Source: Chrysophaeum taylorii (lineage: Eukaryota; Sar; Pelagophyceae; Pelagomonadales; Pelagomonadaceae). Taken from it: 64,000 nucleotides of DNA. This document shows positions 20,177-31,163 of this stretch, piece after piece. Numbering within the stretch: position 1 is the stretch's first letter; every line of letters begins with the position of its first letter. A program made the translations under genes and the position numbers. The notes under the pieces were generated by a model. That model did not search any database. It had not been told where the DNA came from and saw only the letters and a program-made list of their open reading frames with translations. The DNA lies in NCBI GenBank assembly GCA_029834535.1, contig JAQMWT010000330.1, positions 248,001-312,000 on the forward strand. Reading direction: 5' to 3'.

Positions 20177-23100
20177 ATGCATCTCGCCGAGCGTTTTCGA
20201 GGTTGCGTCGTCGTCTTCGAACTTCGCGCCCTCGACGACGACGCCCGCGACGCCCGGCCCCAGGACGCCCACGAGGCGAAGGCGTTGCTTGACGAGCTTC
20301 GCGCCGCTTGTGCCTTGAGTCGTCACGCTCCGTGCCAAGAAAATCTCGACTCGTGCTTGCAGGTGCTTGAAGCGCCGACGACTGCCGCGTACGCGCGCCT
20401 CGACGCGGCGTTGTTGTCCTCCGATCGCTCGAGCCTCGCCCGCGATGGCGCTATGAGTCTCAACGTGCTGACCTTCGTTACGACGCTGCTGGAGGACGAC
20501 GGTCGCGCCCGCGAGAGGCTCGATGCCAAGCTCGGCGATGTCGAGCAGAGTATTTGGGACTTGTTGACTGCCACCGTTCCCCCGTCGCTCTCTTCGCAGC
20601 CGGCCTCTTACGCGGACCTCGTCGAGCGCTTTGATTGCGCGAGCGCCGCAATCGAAGACATCGGTCCCTTTTTTAATGACGAGACGCAGCGTCGATTCGG
20701 CCTCCGAGCCGCGTCCGTTCGCGAAAGCATAATGGAACACAAACGACTCGCGCTCGACGCCGTCGACGATGCGCTCGCTCGCGGAGACGCCGCTGCCCTC
20801 GGCGACTGTTTGCTGCGACTCGACTTTATGTTGAGTGCACCAGTCTCGGCATTCTTGCAGCATATTATTTCGTATCCAGATGTGAGGCAGAAACTTGTCG
20901 CAATGCGCGAACACCTCATGAGTTTGGCGAACAAGTGCATCAACGATGCTCGTATGCTCGTCTCCTCGGATGGTGCGGACTCGGCCTTACCCGACGCGAT
21001 TAAAGATCTCGATGCGAGGCTTCATACCCTCCAGCGCTACCGCCAAACGCTCTCCGTGATGGCGAGCGACTGTACCGTACTTGGCCGTGCCTCGGAGCAA
21101 CCCTTCCCTCTCTACGCAGTTGACACCAGCCACCATCCGCCGGGCGACGACGACGACGACGACGGAGTGGCGTCGCTGCGCTCGCGTCTATCGGTACTCT
21201 TGTACGGACGAGGATCGAGCGACGACCCCACGAAGACTACCGCCGTGGAAGCCACGACTTGTTTAGAATCGTCCGCCCGAGAATTCCATCAACGCGACGG
21301 CGAGGAAGCTCGCAGAAGCGGGGCGGCTGCTCCGCTACTCTCTGATGATGATGATAATAATAACAACAACGACTTGGCTGATGTGGTGATCCTCCTCGAA
21401 GGGACCATTCAAGCTGTGTCGAATGCTCTCTCTGAGGCTGCCAGAGAGCTAGGCCACGTCGACCACGACGACTCGGCAGAAGAAGACGCGGGAAAACAGC
21501 TGCGCACGTTCACCAGACAAATCCCCAAATTCGACGCGTACGCCAATCTTCTCGATCGGTGGGCCAACTCCAGTTTTACGAACGTGCAGTTCGAATTGAT
21601 TGTACGCGTGAAACAAGCGGTCGTGGGCGCACACAAAACCTGCCTGGAGAGTCTGAAGGCACACGATCTCAGCACAGCCCAAAGCCAAGTCGAGGCAATC
21701 GAGACCTTGCTCCCTCTTTCTAGCTACGTCGACCGTTACTTGGGCGAACCGATATCTGCCGTCCACGAGCAGCTCCGACAGGCGCTGGACATCAAGTCGA
21801 ACGACTTTAAGGGACTCGCCAGAAGTTTGCTCGAGGCTGAGGAGTTCGAAAAGCTGGCCGCTGTTCTCGCCGGGCAAGAAGCTCTCTGTGGTCTCAAATA
21901 CCACGAAAGTTACGTCGAGATTCGTGAAAACATCTGGGACAAGGTGCACGAGCGATTCGAGCGAGCTTCTCGCGAGCTCGATTCCATCGCCTGCGCCAGG
22001 ACTACAAAATTCATTGCACCGTCCCGAGGCCTGCGCGATGATACCGTCTGGCTCGAAAACGCCAAGCCCCTCGCCGACGCACTCGGAGGGCTCCGGTTTG
22101 CCAACAAAATGGACTTGCTCGAGTCGTTGGCCGATCGGCACGTGAAGCGCGTGCTCGCTGAGGGCGAACGCAGCTTGGCGTCGTGGAAGTTTGACACCGT
22201 TGCGGAGTGCATCGAAGGTCTCGAAGGGTTCGTGGTCAATTCGTTCCCGACTTTCATCGTGCAACCCGCGAGAGCGATTCGGAACGAACTCCAGCGCGCG
22301 CTCGAGGCGCGCCTCGAAGGCTGGTCTGAGGCCCTTCGCGAGGCACTGCTCGCGGGAGACTACCCCGAACTCGATCGAATGTTCGCGTGCTTCAGGCTGG
22401 ACGACGCCCTTTCGAACATTCCCCGGCTGCGGGAAAACTATCAACGCGTGTTCCACGAACTCGAGGAGTATCTGAGCCGCGCGTACGCGGAAGTCAAGCA
22501 ACTCCTCGCGAATAACGTGCTCGAGATAAAGCAGGCGCATCAGAAGATTCGCCAGCTGAAAAGGCTCACGCTCGCTGCGATTGCCCGAGAGGCAATGTTT
22601 GACGAACAGTGTATCGACCTCGAAGAGGAGCTAAAGAGCGTCAAGCAACTCGTCTTTAGCGAGCGCGGCCTGTGCGTCGTCGAAGCGCATCTCGTTAAGC
22701 GCGCCCTCGACGATTTCTCGGCGATCGATCCGCTCCAGTACCATCGCAACATGGACCGATTCTTGGAGGCCTTGAAAGTGCGCCTCGTTGAGGTCGAGGA
22801 GAGTTTGCAGCACGAATTTCGCGACTATAGCACGTCGCCGCTCGGCGGAGCCAACAAGTGTTTGGACCAGTTCCAGCGCTACGAAGTCGCGCTGGCGGGC
22901 CACAACACCGTCATTCTCAAGCAGATTCGCCAATATCGCGAAACATTGCACGGCCGGCTCATGAACGTGTGCGCTGATGTTTTGGACGACATTCGGCTGG
23001 AACAGCAGCACGGTAATAACGGCGAGGCTTTCGAACGAGGCCTGGTTTACTTGCGCAGGGTCACTCGTCTGTTGGAAAAGTGCGACATCAATCCTGAAGA

Positions 23101-26100
23101 GACGGAGAAGATGCTGTACCAGGTGTCTACTTTTGACCACGACAATAAATCGAAGGTCACTCAAATAACGACGACGTGGAACGAGCTCGTCGGCCCCGAC
23201 TGTGATATTTTCTCGCAGTCGTCTGGCTATCTATCTCGAGTCAGCATGCTCTTGCTCGATATCGAGCGTCATAGCGTCCTCTTGCGGTGCGAGACCAAAG
23301 GCGCGCCGGTCCGCACGCCAGCGGTTGCGCTCCAGGCTTTTGCGAACAAGTGTCGCGGCGTCGCGAAGTCGGTCCTCGAGCGCTGGGAAAAATGCGATTT
23401 TCAGTCGATATCGAACCTCGTCCGAACTGTTCTTCACGCGACGAGCGACGTGAACGCGGAAATGCTCTCGCGCGTCGAGGAAACTGTTGGGAATGTCAAA
23501 CAGCTTGTGATTCGTGAAAGCGCGGCTCTCGCCGCGCGAGCGCTCGGCGTCTACGAGAAAACCCACCAGCTAGCGAGGCACGCGTCTGAAGACGACGCGC
23601 GAGCTCTCTATGGGCAGCTCAACGATCTCCTCGAGCGTTTGCAACAAATAGACGCGTGTTTCTGTCCCGACGTTATCGCCGAGCCTCAGATTTCCGACTT
23701 GTTGACGCGAATGAAGGTTGCGACGTCGACGTCGACCGACAAGATTCTCTCTGAAGTCGGCGAGTCCACGTATGTTGCGGTGACTAGGGCCCTCTTGAAC
23801 TTGCACGAGCTGCCAGCCTACGTGTCGAATGCCGAAGTGAAGGCTCACGCCGACGCCTGCATAAACAAGATCCTCGACCGGTGCTACGAGATGTCGAGGC
23901 TAGATTTCATGGAGCTAGCCAAGGCGTTGATCGAAGCGAACGCTCGAGGTGGAGAGATCGTGGAGTCGTTCTCGCAGTTCGAAAAATTTCGGATCGAGCG
24001 TTTCAACGTGGCGACGGCGCGTCTCACCTTCGAGGACGCGTTCAACATGCTCGTCGATCTCAACAAGTTGAGAGACCCGTCAGTTCTCAAACGGAACTAT
24101 GCCAAGTTCGATCAGGAATACACGAAACTAGTTAACAAGCACTTGTATTGCCGGGCTCTCGAAACCGTGGTCGCCGAAATTGTTTCCCAGAAGGAGAAGC
24201 GAACGGACGTTCCGTTCGTGATCGCTGGGATCTTTGCCGTGTGGTCGCTAAATTCGATGAAGCACGGTCGTCGCGCGGACGAGCAGAACATGCGGAAACC
24301 GCACCCAGTCCAAATTCTGACAATCCTTCGTCTTCTCGGGCTGGATCATAAGAGTTCGTGGATTTCGTCGGCGATCAAATATTTCCGCGGAAGAGGGAAG
24401 TCGCCATCCCTGCAGAACCACTTGGCGCAGGTCAAGACGGGCGAAGGAAAATCGGTGATTCTTGGGGTCTTGGCGACTCTGCTCGCCATCGAAGGCTACC
24501 GCGTGGACGTGGTGTGCTATTCTGCGTATCTCTCGAGGCGCGACGCGAAGGACTTCGAACGCGTCTTCGACCTCTTCCAGGTCTCCGACAAGGTAAAGTA
24601 TTCGACGTTCGGGGTGCTGTCCGAGGAGATCATCAACGCGCGCGGGTCTATCAGGAACAAAGTGCTGGGCCTCCTGGAGGATCGTGTTGCCTACTACGAA
24701 GACCGGGGGCCGAGTCCTAGAGTCGTCGCCAATCGTGATGCGATTCTCCTCATCGACGAGGTCAGATCGGAGTACCCTTTGTGTGAGATAACTAATTCTC
24801 GTGTTTTTTCTATGCCTCGAGAAGTGGTGTGTCTCCGTCTGATACCTCCTCCCCTCCTCCTCGAACACGCAGGTCGACGTGTTTTTGGCCGAGGACTTCT
24901 ACGGCTGCACGTACAACCCAGTCGTGAGTTTGCAATACCGCGTATCGCGCGAGCTCTTGCGTTTTCTCTACGCGAACCGAAGCGATTCCCTCCACGTGCT
25001 GCGGGTGAAGCTCGAGAATCTCCCGGCCTACGCCGTGTTGCTCGAACAGTTCTCGCCAGTGAGAGCAATTATCGAAAGAGAAATCGACCGAATGATCAAC
25101 GACGCGAAGGTTGCACACTTTCACTACGAAGTAGTCGGCGGTCGGATTGGTTACCGTATTGGTATGGATATGAGTTTTTCGACGTCGTTTGGTTATCGGA
25201 CTGCCTTTGCCTATTTGAGAGAATACGAAAACGGCAACGTGACGGACGCGACCTTGGAGCGCGAGCTCAGCCTCATGTTGCACTGCGGCAGCTTTTCGTA
25301 CGCGGAGCTCCCAAAATGCTACGCTGGCATCCTCGGCGTCTCGGGCACCCTCGAGACGCTGAGCGCTTTCGAGGAAAAGGTCATCACCGAGCAGTACAAA
25401 GTTACGGCCGTGACGCTCACTCCGTCCATCTATGGTGACTCCAAGCTCGACCATAAGGAAGACCAGGTACGGGTTGTCGACGACGACGCGTCTTACAATC
25501 GACAACTGCTCGACGAGATTCTGACTCACCAGTCCAACAAGGGTGCGGTGTTGGTCTTCTTTGAAACCGAAGCGCGCATGGACCGATGGGCCGACTCCGA
25601 GTACGCGCGGCACGTCTCAAATCTCAACCGCGTCAAGGTTACCACCGAGAACATCGATCACTACGTCCGCCAGGCGACCCGCAGCGGGTACGTCACGCTC
25701 TTCTCCAGCGTCCACGGGCGCGGGCTTGACTTTGTGTGCCACGACAAGGCCGTCCAACAAGCGGGTGGTGTGCTCGTCGTGCAGACGTTTCTCTCCGAGT
25801 CGCTTACCGAGCAGCTTCAGATCATGGGGCGCACGGCGCGCCAGGATAAGAAGGGAAAGTACAGACTCGTCGTCCACGCCGACGACCTGCTGTCCAAGTT
25901 CGACATCAAGAAAGACGACTTGGATGCTCGCCGCGGATTGTCGAGCCTGTACGGCTACCTCGACAAGAAACGGAACGACGAGTACCAGCGCAAGAACGAG
26001 TCGCGACAAAAGGCGGTCGACAAGGCCCGGCAGTTGCACGATCAATCCATGCGGCTCAAAGATGCCCTCATCACTCTCGAAACTTGCCTACCTGCGGAGC

Positions 26101-26159
26101 GCCCCGCGGCGAAGGAAGCCGCGCTTACGAGGCTCCACGACGTCTGCCTCTCCGTGTAG
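20177..26159 (+). CDS. Giant helical protein with C-terminal SecA-like ATPase motor
   Basis: Exons 20177-24760 and 24873-26159, joined across a 112-nt GT-AG intron, giving about 1956 residues. Residues 1-1370 are helical, probably stalk-like repeats with no catalytic motif I recognise. The C-terminal 570 residues carry the SecA motor pattern: Walker A KTGEGKS (1420-1426), Walker B LLIDEVD restored by the splice and followed by VFLAEDFYG, GVSGTLETL (SecA GMTGT), FSSVHGRGLDF (SecA MAGRGTD) and EQLQIMGRTARQDKKG (SecA QLRGRAGRQG). The preprotein-crosslinking and translocon-binding parts of chloroplast SecA are not evident, so I do not call it SecA. The role, perhaps a membrane- or filament-associated ATPase working with the upstream GTPase module, is inference. 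The N-terminal Met may be internal if the gene is fused to the GTPase. Confidence 0.8.
24761..24872 (+). other. Intron of SecA-like gene (112 nt)
   Basis: GTCAGATCGG donor after the codons for IDE, and CGAACACGCAG acceptor before VDVFL. It reconnects two frames and rebuilds the DEVD Walker B motif. A long open frame runs through the intron to 25438 by chance. Confidence 0.85.
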
Positions 26160-26844
26160 AGGAAGGAGGATGTAAAAAATAATCGGCGCTGTTCCAGTTA
26201 GTGTAAACTGTATCGTTGTTTGGCGATGGCCGCGCGACTGTGTGTGTGTGTGTGTGCACACAAGTGCCCCCGGCTGGCCATCCCCGTATATCTATCGACG
26301 AACACGGGAGAGAGTTCCCGCCATAATATTGTTGTGTGCGCACGTTGTAACTAAATAACTCCAGCGAGTGCCCGGGCCCGGAGAGTGCCGGCAACTACTA
26401 GGAATGTGAGCGCTCTTTTAAAATGCATAGAGGCGGCGTCTCTCTCCATCCGCGGCGGTTTGTTGTTTTCCTCCTCCTTTGTCGTGACAGTGCCGGTCGG
26501 GGTGAAGAGGGAAAAAACGTTGCATAACCCCACTTCTTCTTCAAAAAGAAAGTCCCAGATGGCGTCGTGTATTCATATAGACACGGCGAGAACCCAAGCA
26601 ACCGCCGGGTGGTCGGTCGGCCGAAAAACCACTGCGGCCGGCCGGCCGGCATATGAAGGGGCTAAGTCAAGCGTCTTCTCGCCCAAGTGCTCCACTTTCG
26701 ACAAACAAACGAACGGGCAGCGGCCCCCTCGCACTCCCCGGCCACGGCTTTTGTTTATCGATCAACGCCTAGCCGACATCCGTTGACATTAAAAAAATAC
26801 ACAGAGTAGATAGATGCCGACGTCGGGGTAAAACGTTCGTTCTA
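26160..26844. other. Intergenic between convergent genes
   Basis: 685 bp with a (TG)n run at 26,239-26,255. It must contain the 3' ends of both convergent neighbours. No gene seen. Confidence 0.5.
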
Positions 26845-29280
26845 CTAAAGATTGTAGGAAAAGAAGCAGTTTGTGTTGAAGATTGCGTCCGAGACGCACG
26901 GGAGGTCTCGGATGAGGCGGAGCCAGTTCGCGGTGGCCGAGGCGATGAGGTCGGTGCCGTTATTAATCGCGTCCAAAAACATGTTTTTCGCTTCGCGGCC
27001 TCGGAAAAAATAGAGGTCGCCGTTGACGTCGACCCAAAAGGAAGTGGGGTCGACCGGCATGTTGTGCAGGTCGGAGAGCGTCAGTCTATCGCCGTAGGGA
27101 TTTACCGGGTCGGCGCCCGACAAGCCGAATGCGCAAAATCCACCGAGCTTGGGTACGAAGCGGTGCGGGGATACTACAAAAATGTCGCGATTCGCGGCCG
27201 ACGAGAACCAAAAAGTATACGAGCCCTCGAGCGTGACGGCGTACTCGGAGAAACCGAGGACGGCGCTACCGTCGCGGTAAGCGACGACGTCCGCGCCCTC
27301 GACGACGGGAAGGGCCCTCGAGTCGCAGTAGCCCTCGGCCGCGTAGACGCCGTGCGCGTCGCACAAACGGCTTTGCTGGGCTTTGATCGGCGTGTTCCAA
27401 CTAGAGGTCGGGGTCCATCGTCGCTCTTTTTCCATCCCAGGAATCGCCGCGAGGAGGTCTTGAAAGTCGTGGCAGTGGTCCCATCGGAACGAGGCGTAGA
27501 TATAGTCGAGCCTGTAGGCGCGCGGGTCGGCGGCGTCCAACATCTCCTGGTTTGTGAGGGCCCGCGCTTTGTAGACGCCGTCGTCGTCGAGGTAGGTCGT
27601 GACGTAGGCGGTGAGGTCGTGCGCGTGGTGACCTTTGCACGAAGACATCGGTTCCCACTTGCAGTCGACCCATGGCCGATCGGTCCTGTTGACGATACCC
27701 CAGGGCGTCGTCGAGAAGTCCGGGTCGATGAGACGCTTGAACTGGTAGAGGCGGTCGAGGGTCGGGTGCATCGGCCAGAAGGAGGGATCCCAGGGCGAGT
27801 CGGCACCAGCGTGCTCGCCCCATCTCCATTTTGTCGCGGGCCCGCACGCGGCGTCGAGCACGACGCGACGCTGGGTCCGCGTCGTCTCCGCGAGACCGGG
27901 AAACACCCTGAGTGCCGTACCCGAGGCAAAGTAGTGCGCGTGCCACCACGCGTCGTCCTGGGGTCCGCGGACGCATTCGTAGTGGCAGGGCGCGTCGCTC
28001 CCGCACCGCGTCGGCATTCGGACCAAGCCCATGCGCCACATGAGCTGGACGTTGTGCTTGAAGAACAACGTGCTCGCCTTCCCCAACCCCGGGTCGCACT
28101 CGAGACCGAGGCCGCCGACCATCATGTGGACCGTGCCGTGAGGGGGGCCCTGGATATATTGGAGAAAACTCCCGAGGTCTCGCGTCTCCAACGCCAACCG
28201 GTGGCTCTCGCACCGCGGCCACCCGGTGGTCTCGTCTTCGACGCCGCACAAGCCCCAGAATCTCGCCACGCGCGGCTCGGGGTTGAGGTTCCACGGCGAA
28301 CGGAGGTACCCGTAGGCGTTGGTCGCGACACCCCACTTGGGGTCGAAGCCGGCGTCGCCCTGGCGGGGAATCGTCGGCAACGCCTCGAAGAGGCCTTTGT
28401 CGTTTTCGTTTTCATTGTTTTCGTTGTTTTCGCCGCCGCCCCCCCACAACTCGGGGTTCAGCAGCGCGATCGACGCCATATCGTCCCCGACGCGGTCCCT
28501 CGTAAAATCCCAGTACGGCAGGGCGACCGAGGGGTCGATGGCCTGGAGCGACTTCTCAAACTCGTTCGAGAGCGCCGAGTGCTGCGAGAGAAACCCCAGC
28601 CCGTCGTGCAGCTCGTCCAGCAGGATGTTCCCCGAACCCTCAAGGTGCCGGACAACGAGGTCCCCCACCGACTGGTACCCCGGCCCGTACAGCTCCTTCC
28701 CGCGCGCCGTCGACGTCGTCGCGACCACCTCGAGCGCCTCGAGGTACGCTGCGCGCTCCGCGGCCGTCATGTCCCGCACCTCCTTTCGCACGTACAGGCA
28801 CCGCAACAAAGTGCTCAACACCAACCCGGTTCGCGCCGTCGTCGCCTCGATCCGATACAGCCCCGGTTCCCAGAGCGTCGCCGTCGCAAAACTCTCGCCT
28901 TCCCGATACACCGAGCTCTGCGGCTTGCGATCGCCCGGTCCCGGAATCGCCGCCGCGCCCGACCACACCCTCGAGAGGCCCCACCGCGCCACCGCGTCGC
29001 CCGCAACGTGCAACTTCACGGGACACCCGGGCGCCGCGAGCACCTCCGACCCCTGCGCATCGGGGATCGAGTACGCCCACAACGCGCCCCCACCGCACTC
29101 TTCGGCACTCAGAGACGCGCCGTAGTACGCGGCGGCTTCTCCCTTCTTGTTCAGGGACGACCCCCTCGCCTGGGGCTTCGTCCCGATAACGATCAGCAAC
29201 GAGATCGCCACCACCGCCGACACCATCATCAGAGGCGACCGCCGCCGCCGCACCAGCATCACCCGCTCCGAGTCCATCAT
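26845..29280 (-). CDS. Membrane-anchored tyrosinase-like copper enzyme
   Basis: 811 residues from the ATG at 29280; the frame is open upstream but without ATG. The type 3 copper centre is recognisable. The CuA region has LHDGLGFLSQH (His 225 and 234), then NEFE and ALPYWDFT. The CuB region has PHGTVHMMVGGLG (His 381 and 385) and DPSFWPMHPTLDRLY (His 505). The usual HH pair is MH here. Residues 15-34 form one hydrophobic helix after a basic cluster (RRRRSP), a signal anchor, so the catalytic part is likely lumenal or extracellular. The C-terminal 180 residues contain a second globular part of unknown role. Substrates would be phenols or catechols; pigment, wall cross-linking or defence are possible, not shown. 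Paired head to head with the EF-hand gene. Confidence 0.85.
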   Translation of the reverse strand: MMDSERVMLVRRRRSPLMMVSAVVAISLLIVIGTKPQARGSSLNKKGEAAAYYGASLSAEECGGGALWAYSIPDAQGSEVLAAPGCPVKLHVAGDAVARWGLSRVWSGAAAIPGPGDRKPQSSVYREGESFATATLWEPGLYRIEATTARTGLVLSTLLRCLYVRKEVRDMTAAERAAYLEALEVVATTSTARGKELYGPGYQSVGDLVVRHLEGSGNILLDELHDGLGFLSQHSALSNEFEKSLQAIDPSVALPYWDFTRDRVGDDMASIALLNPELWGGGGENNENNENENDKGLFEALPTIPRQGDAGFDPKWGVATNAYGYLRSPWNLNPEPRVARFWGLCGVEDETTGWPRCESHRLALETRDLGSFLQYIQGPPHGTVHMMVGGLGLECDPGLGKASTLFFKHNVQLMWRMGLVRMPTRCGSDAPCHYECVRGPQDDAWWHAHYFASGTALRVFPGLAETTRTQRRVVLDAACGPATKWRWGEHAGADSPWDPSFWPMHPTLDRLYQFKRLIDPDFSTTPWGIVNRTDRPWVDCKWEPMSSCKGHHAHDLTAYVTTYLDDDGVYKARALTNQEMLDAADPRAYRLDYIYASFRWDHCHDFQDLLAAIPGMEKERRWTPTSSWNTPIKAQQSRLCDAHGVYAAEGYCDSRALPVVEGADVVAYRDGSAVLGFSEYAVTLEGSYTFWFSSAANRDIFVVSPHRFVPKLGGFCAFGLSGADPVNPYGDRLTLSDLHNMPVDPTSFWVDVNGDLYFFRGREAKNMFLDAINNGTDLIASATANWLRLIRDLPCVSDAIFNTNCFFSYNL

Positions 29281-29655
29281 CCCACTAGAGAGAAAAAAAA
29301 TCTTTTTTTTTGGATCTCGCTCCGAAAGTCGTGTCTTCTTCTTCTTATAACTAACTATTACGCGCCCGAACTTTGACTTTCCGCAAGAAGAACCTGCACT
29401 TTCCAATCTCAACTTCAACCATGACGTCTCGTCGCAGAAAGAAAGACCCCTCCCTAATAATGCTTGCTAGCAGTCGTCGACTTTTTTTGCAAACCCCTTA
29501 CAAACAAACAAACAAACAAACAAACAAACCCCTCCCTCCCTTTGGAGCTTTGTTGTTATTATTGTTGTTGCTGTCATACAAGAGGGTTATGATTGATTGA
29601 TTGATCGTCACAGCAGCAGCAGCAGCAGGGCGCGGGCCCCAGCCACCGGCCGGCC
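29281..29655. promoter_or_regulatory. Divergent promoter region, tyrosinase / EF-hand gene
   Basis: 375 bp between two divergent ATGs. Contains (CAAA)n at about 29,500-29,527, TTGATTGATTGA at 29,590-29,605, and a CAG run at 29,611-29,626. No core promoter element recognised. Confidence 0.4.
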
Positions 29656-31029
29656 ATGAGTGTCGTCGTCGTGTTGTGGATGTTGAATTGGAGTGGCGGC
29701 GTTCGGGGCGAAGAGGCTGCGTCGGGTGGTGCGTCGAGCGTGGAGGAGCTGTTCGCCGCGAGCTGGGAGCAGGAGCGCGTGAAGCACACGATGAAGGCTT
29801 TGATGGCGCTGGAGGAGGTGGTCGACGAGGAGCGCGTGGAGCTGGAGGAGCTGCTGAAGCGGTTGTTTCCGTCGAAGAACAACTACCTCGCGCGCGTCGA
29901 TGATTACGTCCGGCCGCAGCTGCCGTACGTGTTCGACGCGATCACGCCGCAGCAGCTCGAAGTTGATTGGAGCCCGTCGGAGGTCGCGAGCATCTTCGCT
30001 CGGTTCGACGCCGACGAGGACGGGACGATCGAAAACTCCGAGGTGCCGTCTGCCCTCTCGCGGTTCGTCGAGTATTTGATCGAGACTCCCAAGTCTGACA
30101 CGCGGCGGATGTGGAGCGTATTGAAGAACGTGAGCTGCGAATGCCGCGAGACCGACGACGCGGAGAATTTCGCGCGAGTCGAGTATGCGCCGTGCCTGTT
30201 CGATTCGACCCTGAGGGTCCTCGACGAGGCCGTGGAGCCCTCGTGTCGTGTGGGCGCGGACTACGATTCTCTGACGGCCGACGAGTTCGACCGAGCTGCC
30301 GCGCGCGTTTTTCGCCAGCGATTCAACACGACGAGCAGCCACAACGTCAGCTTCCACGCTTTTCGACGTTTTATTCTCGACGAGCCCGCGGAAATCACGG
30401 CGGCGATTTCCCAATTGATATACGTAGGAGCGCTCGCGCCGGCGAGAGCGCTCCTCTTGCAGCAAATCATGCTCGCGGCCTCGGACCTCTTCACGAGTCC
30501 CCGGACGGACATCGATTTCGAGATCAACGACGGCTACCGTCAGATGCTCAACGACCGCTCGCGACGCCACCTTTTTCTCTTTGTTTGGCGCTTTTTTGGT
30601 GGTCTCCTCGCGGTCGGCCTGGCTGCCTACGTCGCCGTCGCGATCTCAAACCTCAAGGCCGAGGCTCGCAAGCAAAAACTCAAGATCGCGTATCTCGCGG
30701 GCGTCGCCAACCTCGACTACCTCAGCCAAGGCGACGACGCCGCCTTCGAGGCGGGACGCACCGACGCCGCCATGCGCGAGTCGGCCCACTTCCCCGCCGT
30801 CGCCCGCGCCACGCTCAAGAGTCTCCGCCTCGACCGTTTCCCCCCCTGCTGCCCCGAAGAAGAAGAAGAAGAAGAAGAAGAACAACAACAACAACAACAG
30901 CCGACGACGACCCTGCTCGGCCAAAGCCAAAATCCAAGCCTCCCCTCCTCCTCCCTGCGCCGCCGTCGCGGCGACCTCCTCCACCACCGCCCCGTTCCCC
31001 CCCCACCCGCCGCGGCCGTCCCCTCCTAG
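29656..31029 (+). CDS. EF-hand transmembrane protein, unknown role
   Basis: 457 residues from the ATG at 29656. A signal-peptide-like start (2-18) is followed by a predominantly acidic, helical region. One canonical EF-hand loop, DADEDGTIENSE, occupies 118-129 with ligands D, D, D, I and the terminal E. A single membrane helix lies at about 305-329, then a basic and helical cytoplasmic-type segment. Near 400 there is a run of nine Glu and six Gln encoded by GAA and CAA repeats, then a proline-rich tail. I do not recognise a named family. A calcium-sensing single-pass membrane protein is a fair description. Confidence 0.75.
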   Translation: MSVVVVLWMLNWSGGVRGEEAASGGASSVEELFAASWEQERVKHTMKALMALEEVVDEERVELEELLKRLFPSKNNYLARVDDYVRPQLPYVFDAITPQQLEVDWSPSEVASIFARFDADEDGTIENSEVPSALSRFVEYLIETPKSDTRRMWSVLKNVSCECRETDDAENFARVEYAPCLFDSTLRVLDEAVEPSCRVGADYDSLTADEFDRAAARVFRQRFNTTSSHNVSFHAFRRFILDEPAEITAAISQLIYVGALAPARALLLQQIMLAASDLFTSPRTDIDFEINDGYRQMLNDRSRRHLFLFVWRFFGGLLAVGLAAYVAVAISNLKAEARKQKLKIAYLAGVANLDYLSQGDDAAFEAGRTDAAMRESAHFPAVARATLKSLRLDRFPPCCPEEEEEEEEEQQQQQQPTTTLLGQSQNPSLPSSSLRRRRGDLLHHRPVPPPPAAAVPS

Positions 31030-31127
31030 CAGCAGCAGCAAGCAAGCAAGCAAGCAAGCACCCCTACTAGGCCCTCCCTCCGTTGTGTTGTGTATGTATG
31101 TATGTTGTGTACCGCCCGGCCCCAAGC

Positions 31128-31161
<34 letters not shown>
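31030..31161. repeat. Tetranucleotide repeats up to the RAD50 start codon
   Basis: The 132-bp gap is largely (AGCA)n at about 31,038-31,061, TGTATGTATG near 31,090, and (GATA)n from about 31,132 to 31,161, whose last G touches the RAD50 ATG. The RAD50 promoter and 5' UTR must lie here or in the upstream gene. Confidence 0.85.

Positions 31162-31163
<2 letters not shown>

Noticed and set aside
24761-25438. Continuation of the SecA-like exon 1 frame past 24760
   Set aside because: Runs through an intron and then out of frame. The motif-bearing frame resumes at 24873.
27064-29376. 770-codon plus-strand open frame
   Set aside because: Antisense shadow of the tyrosinase gene; Arg/Pro/Val-rich with no motif, caused by GC-rich codons.
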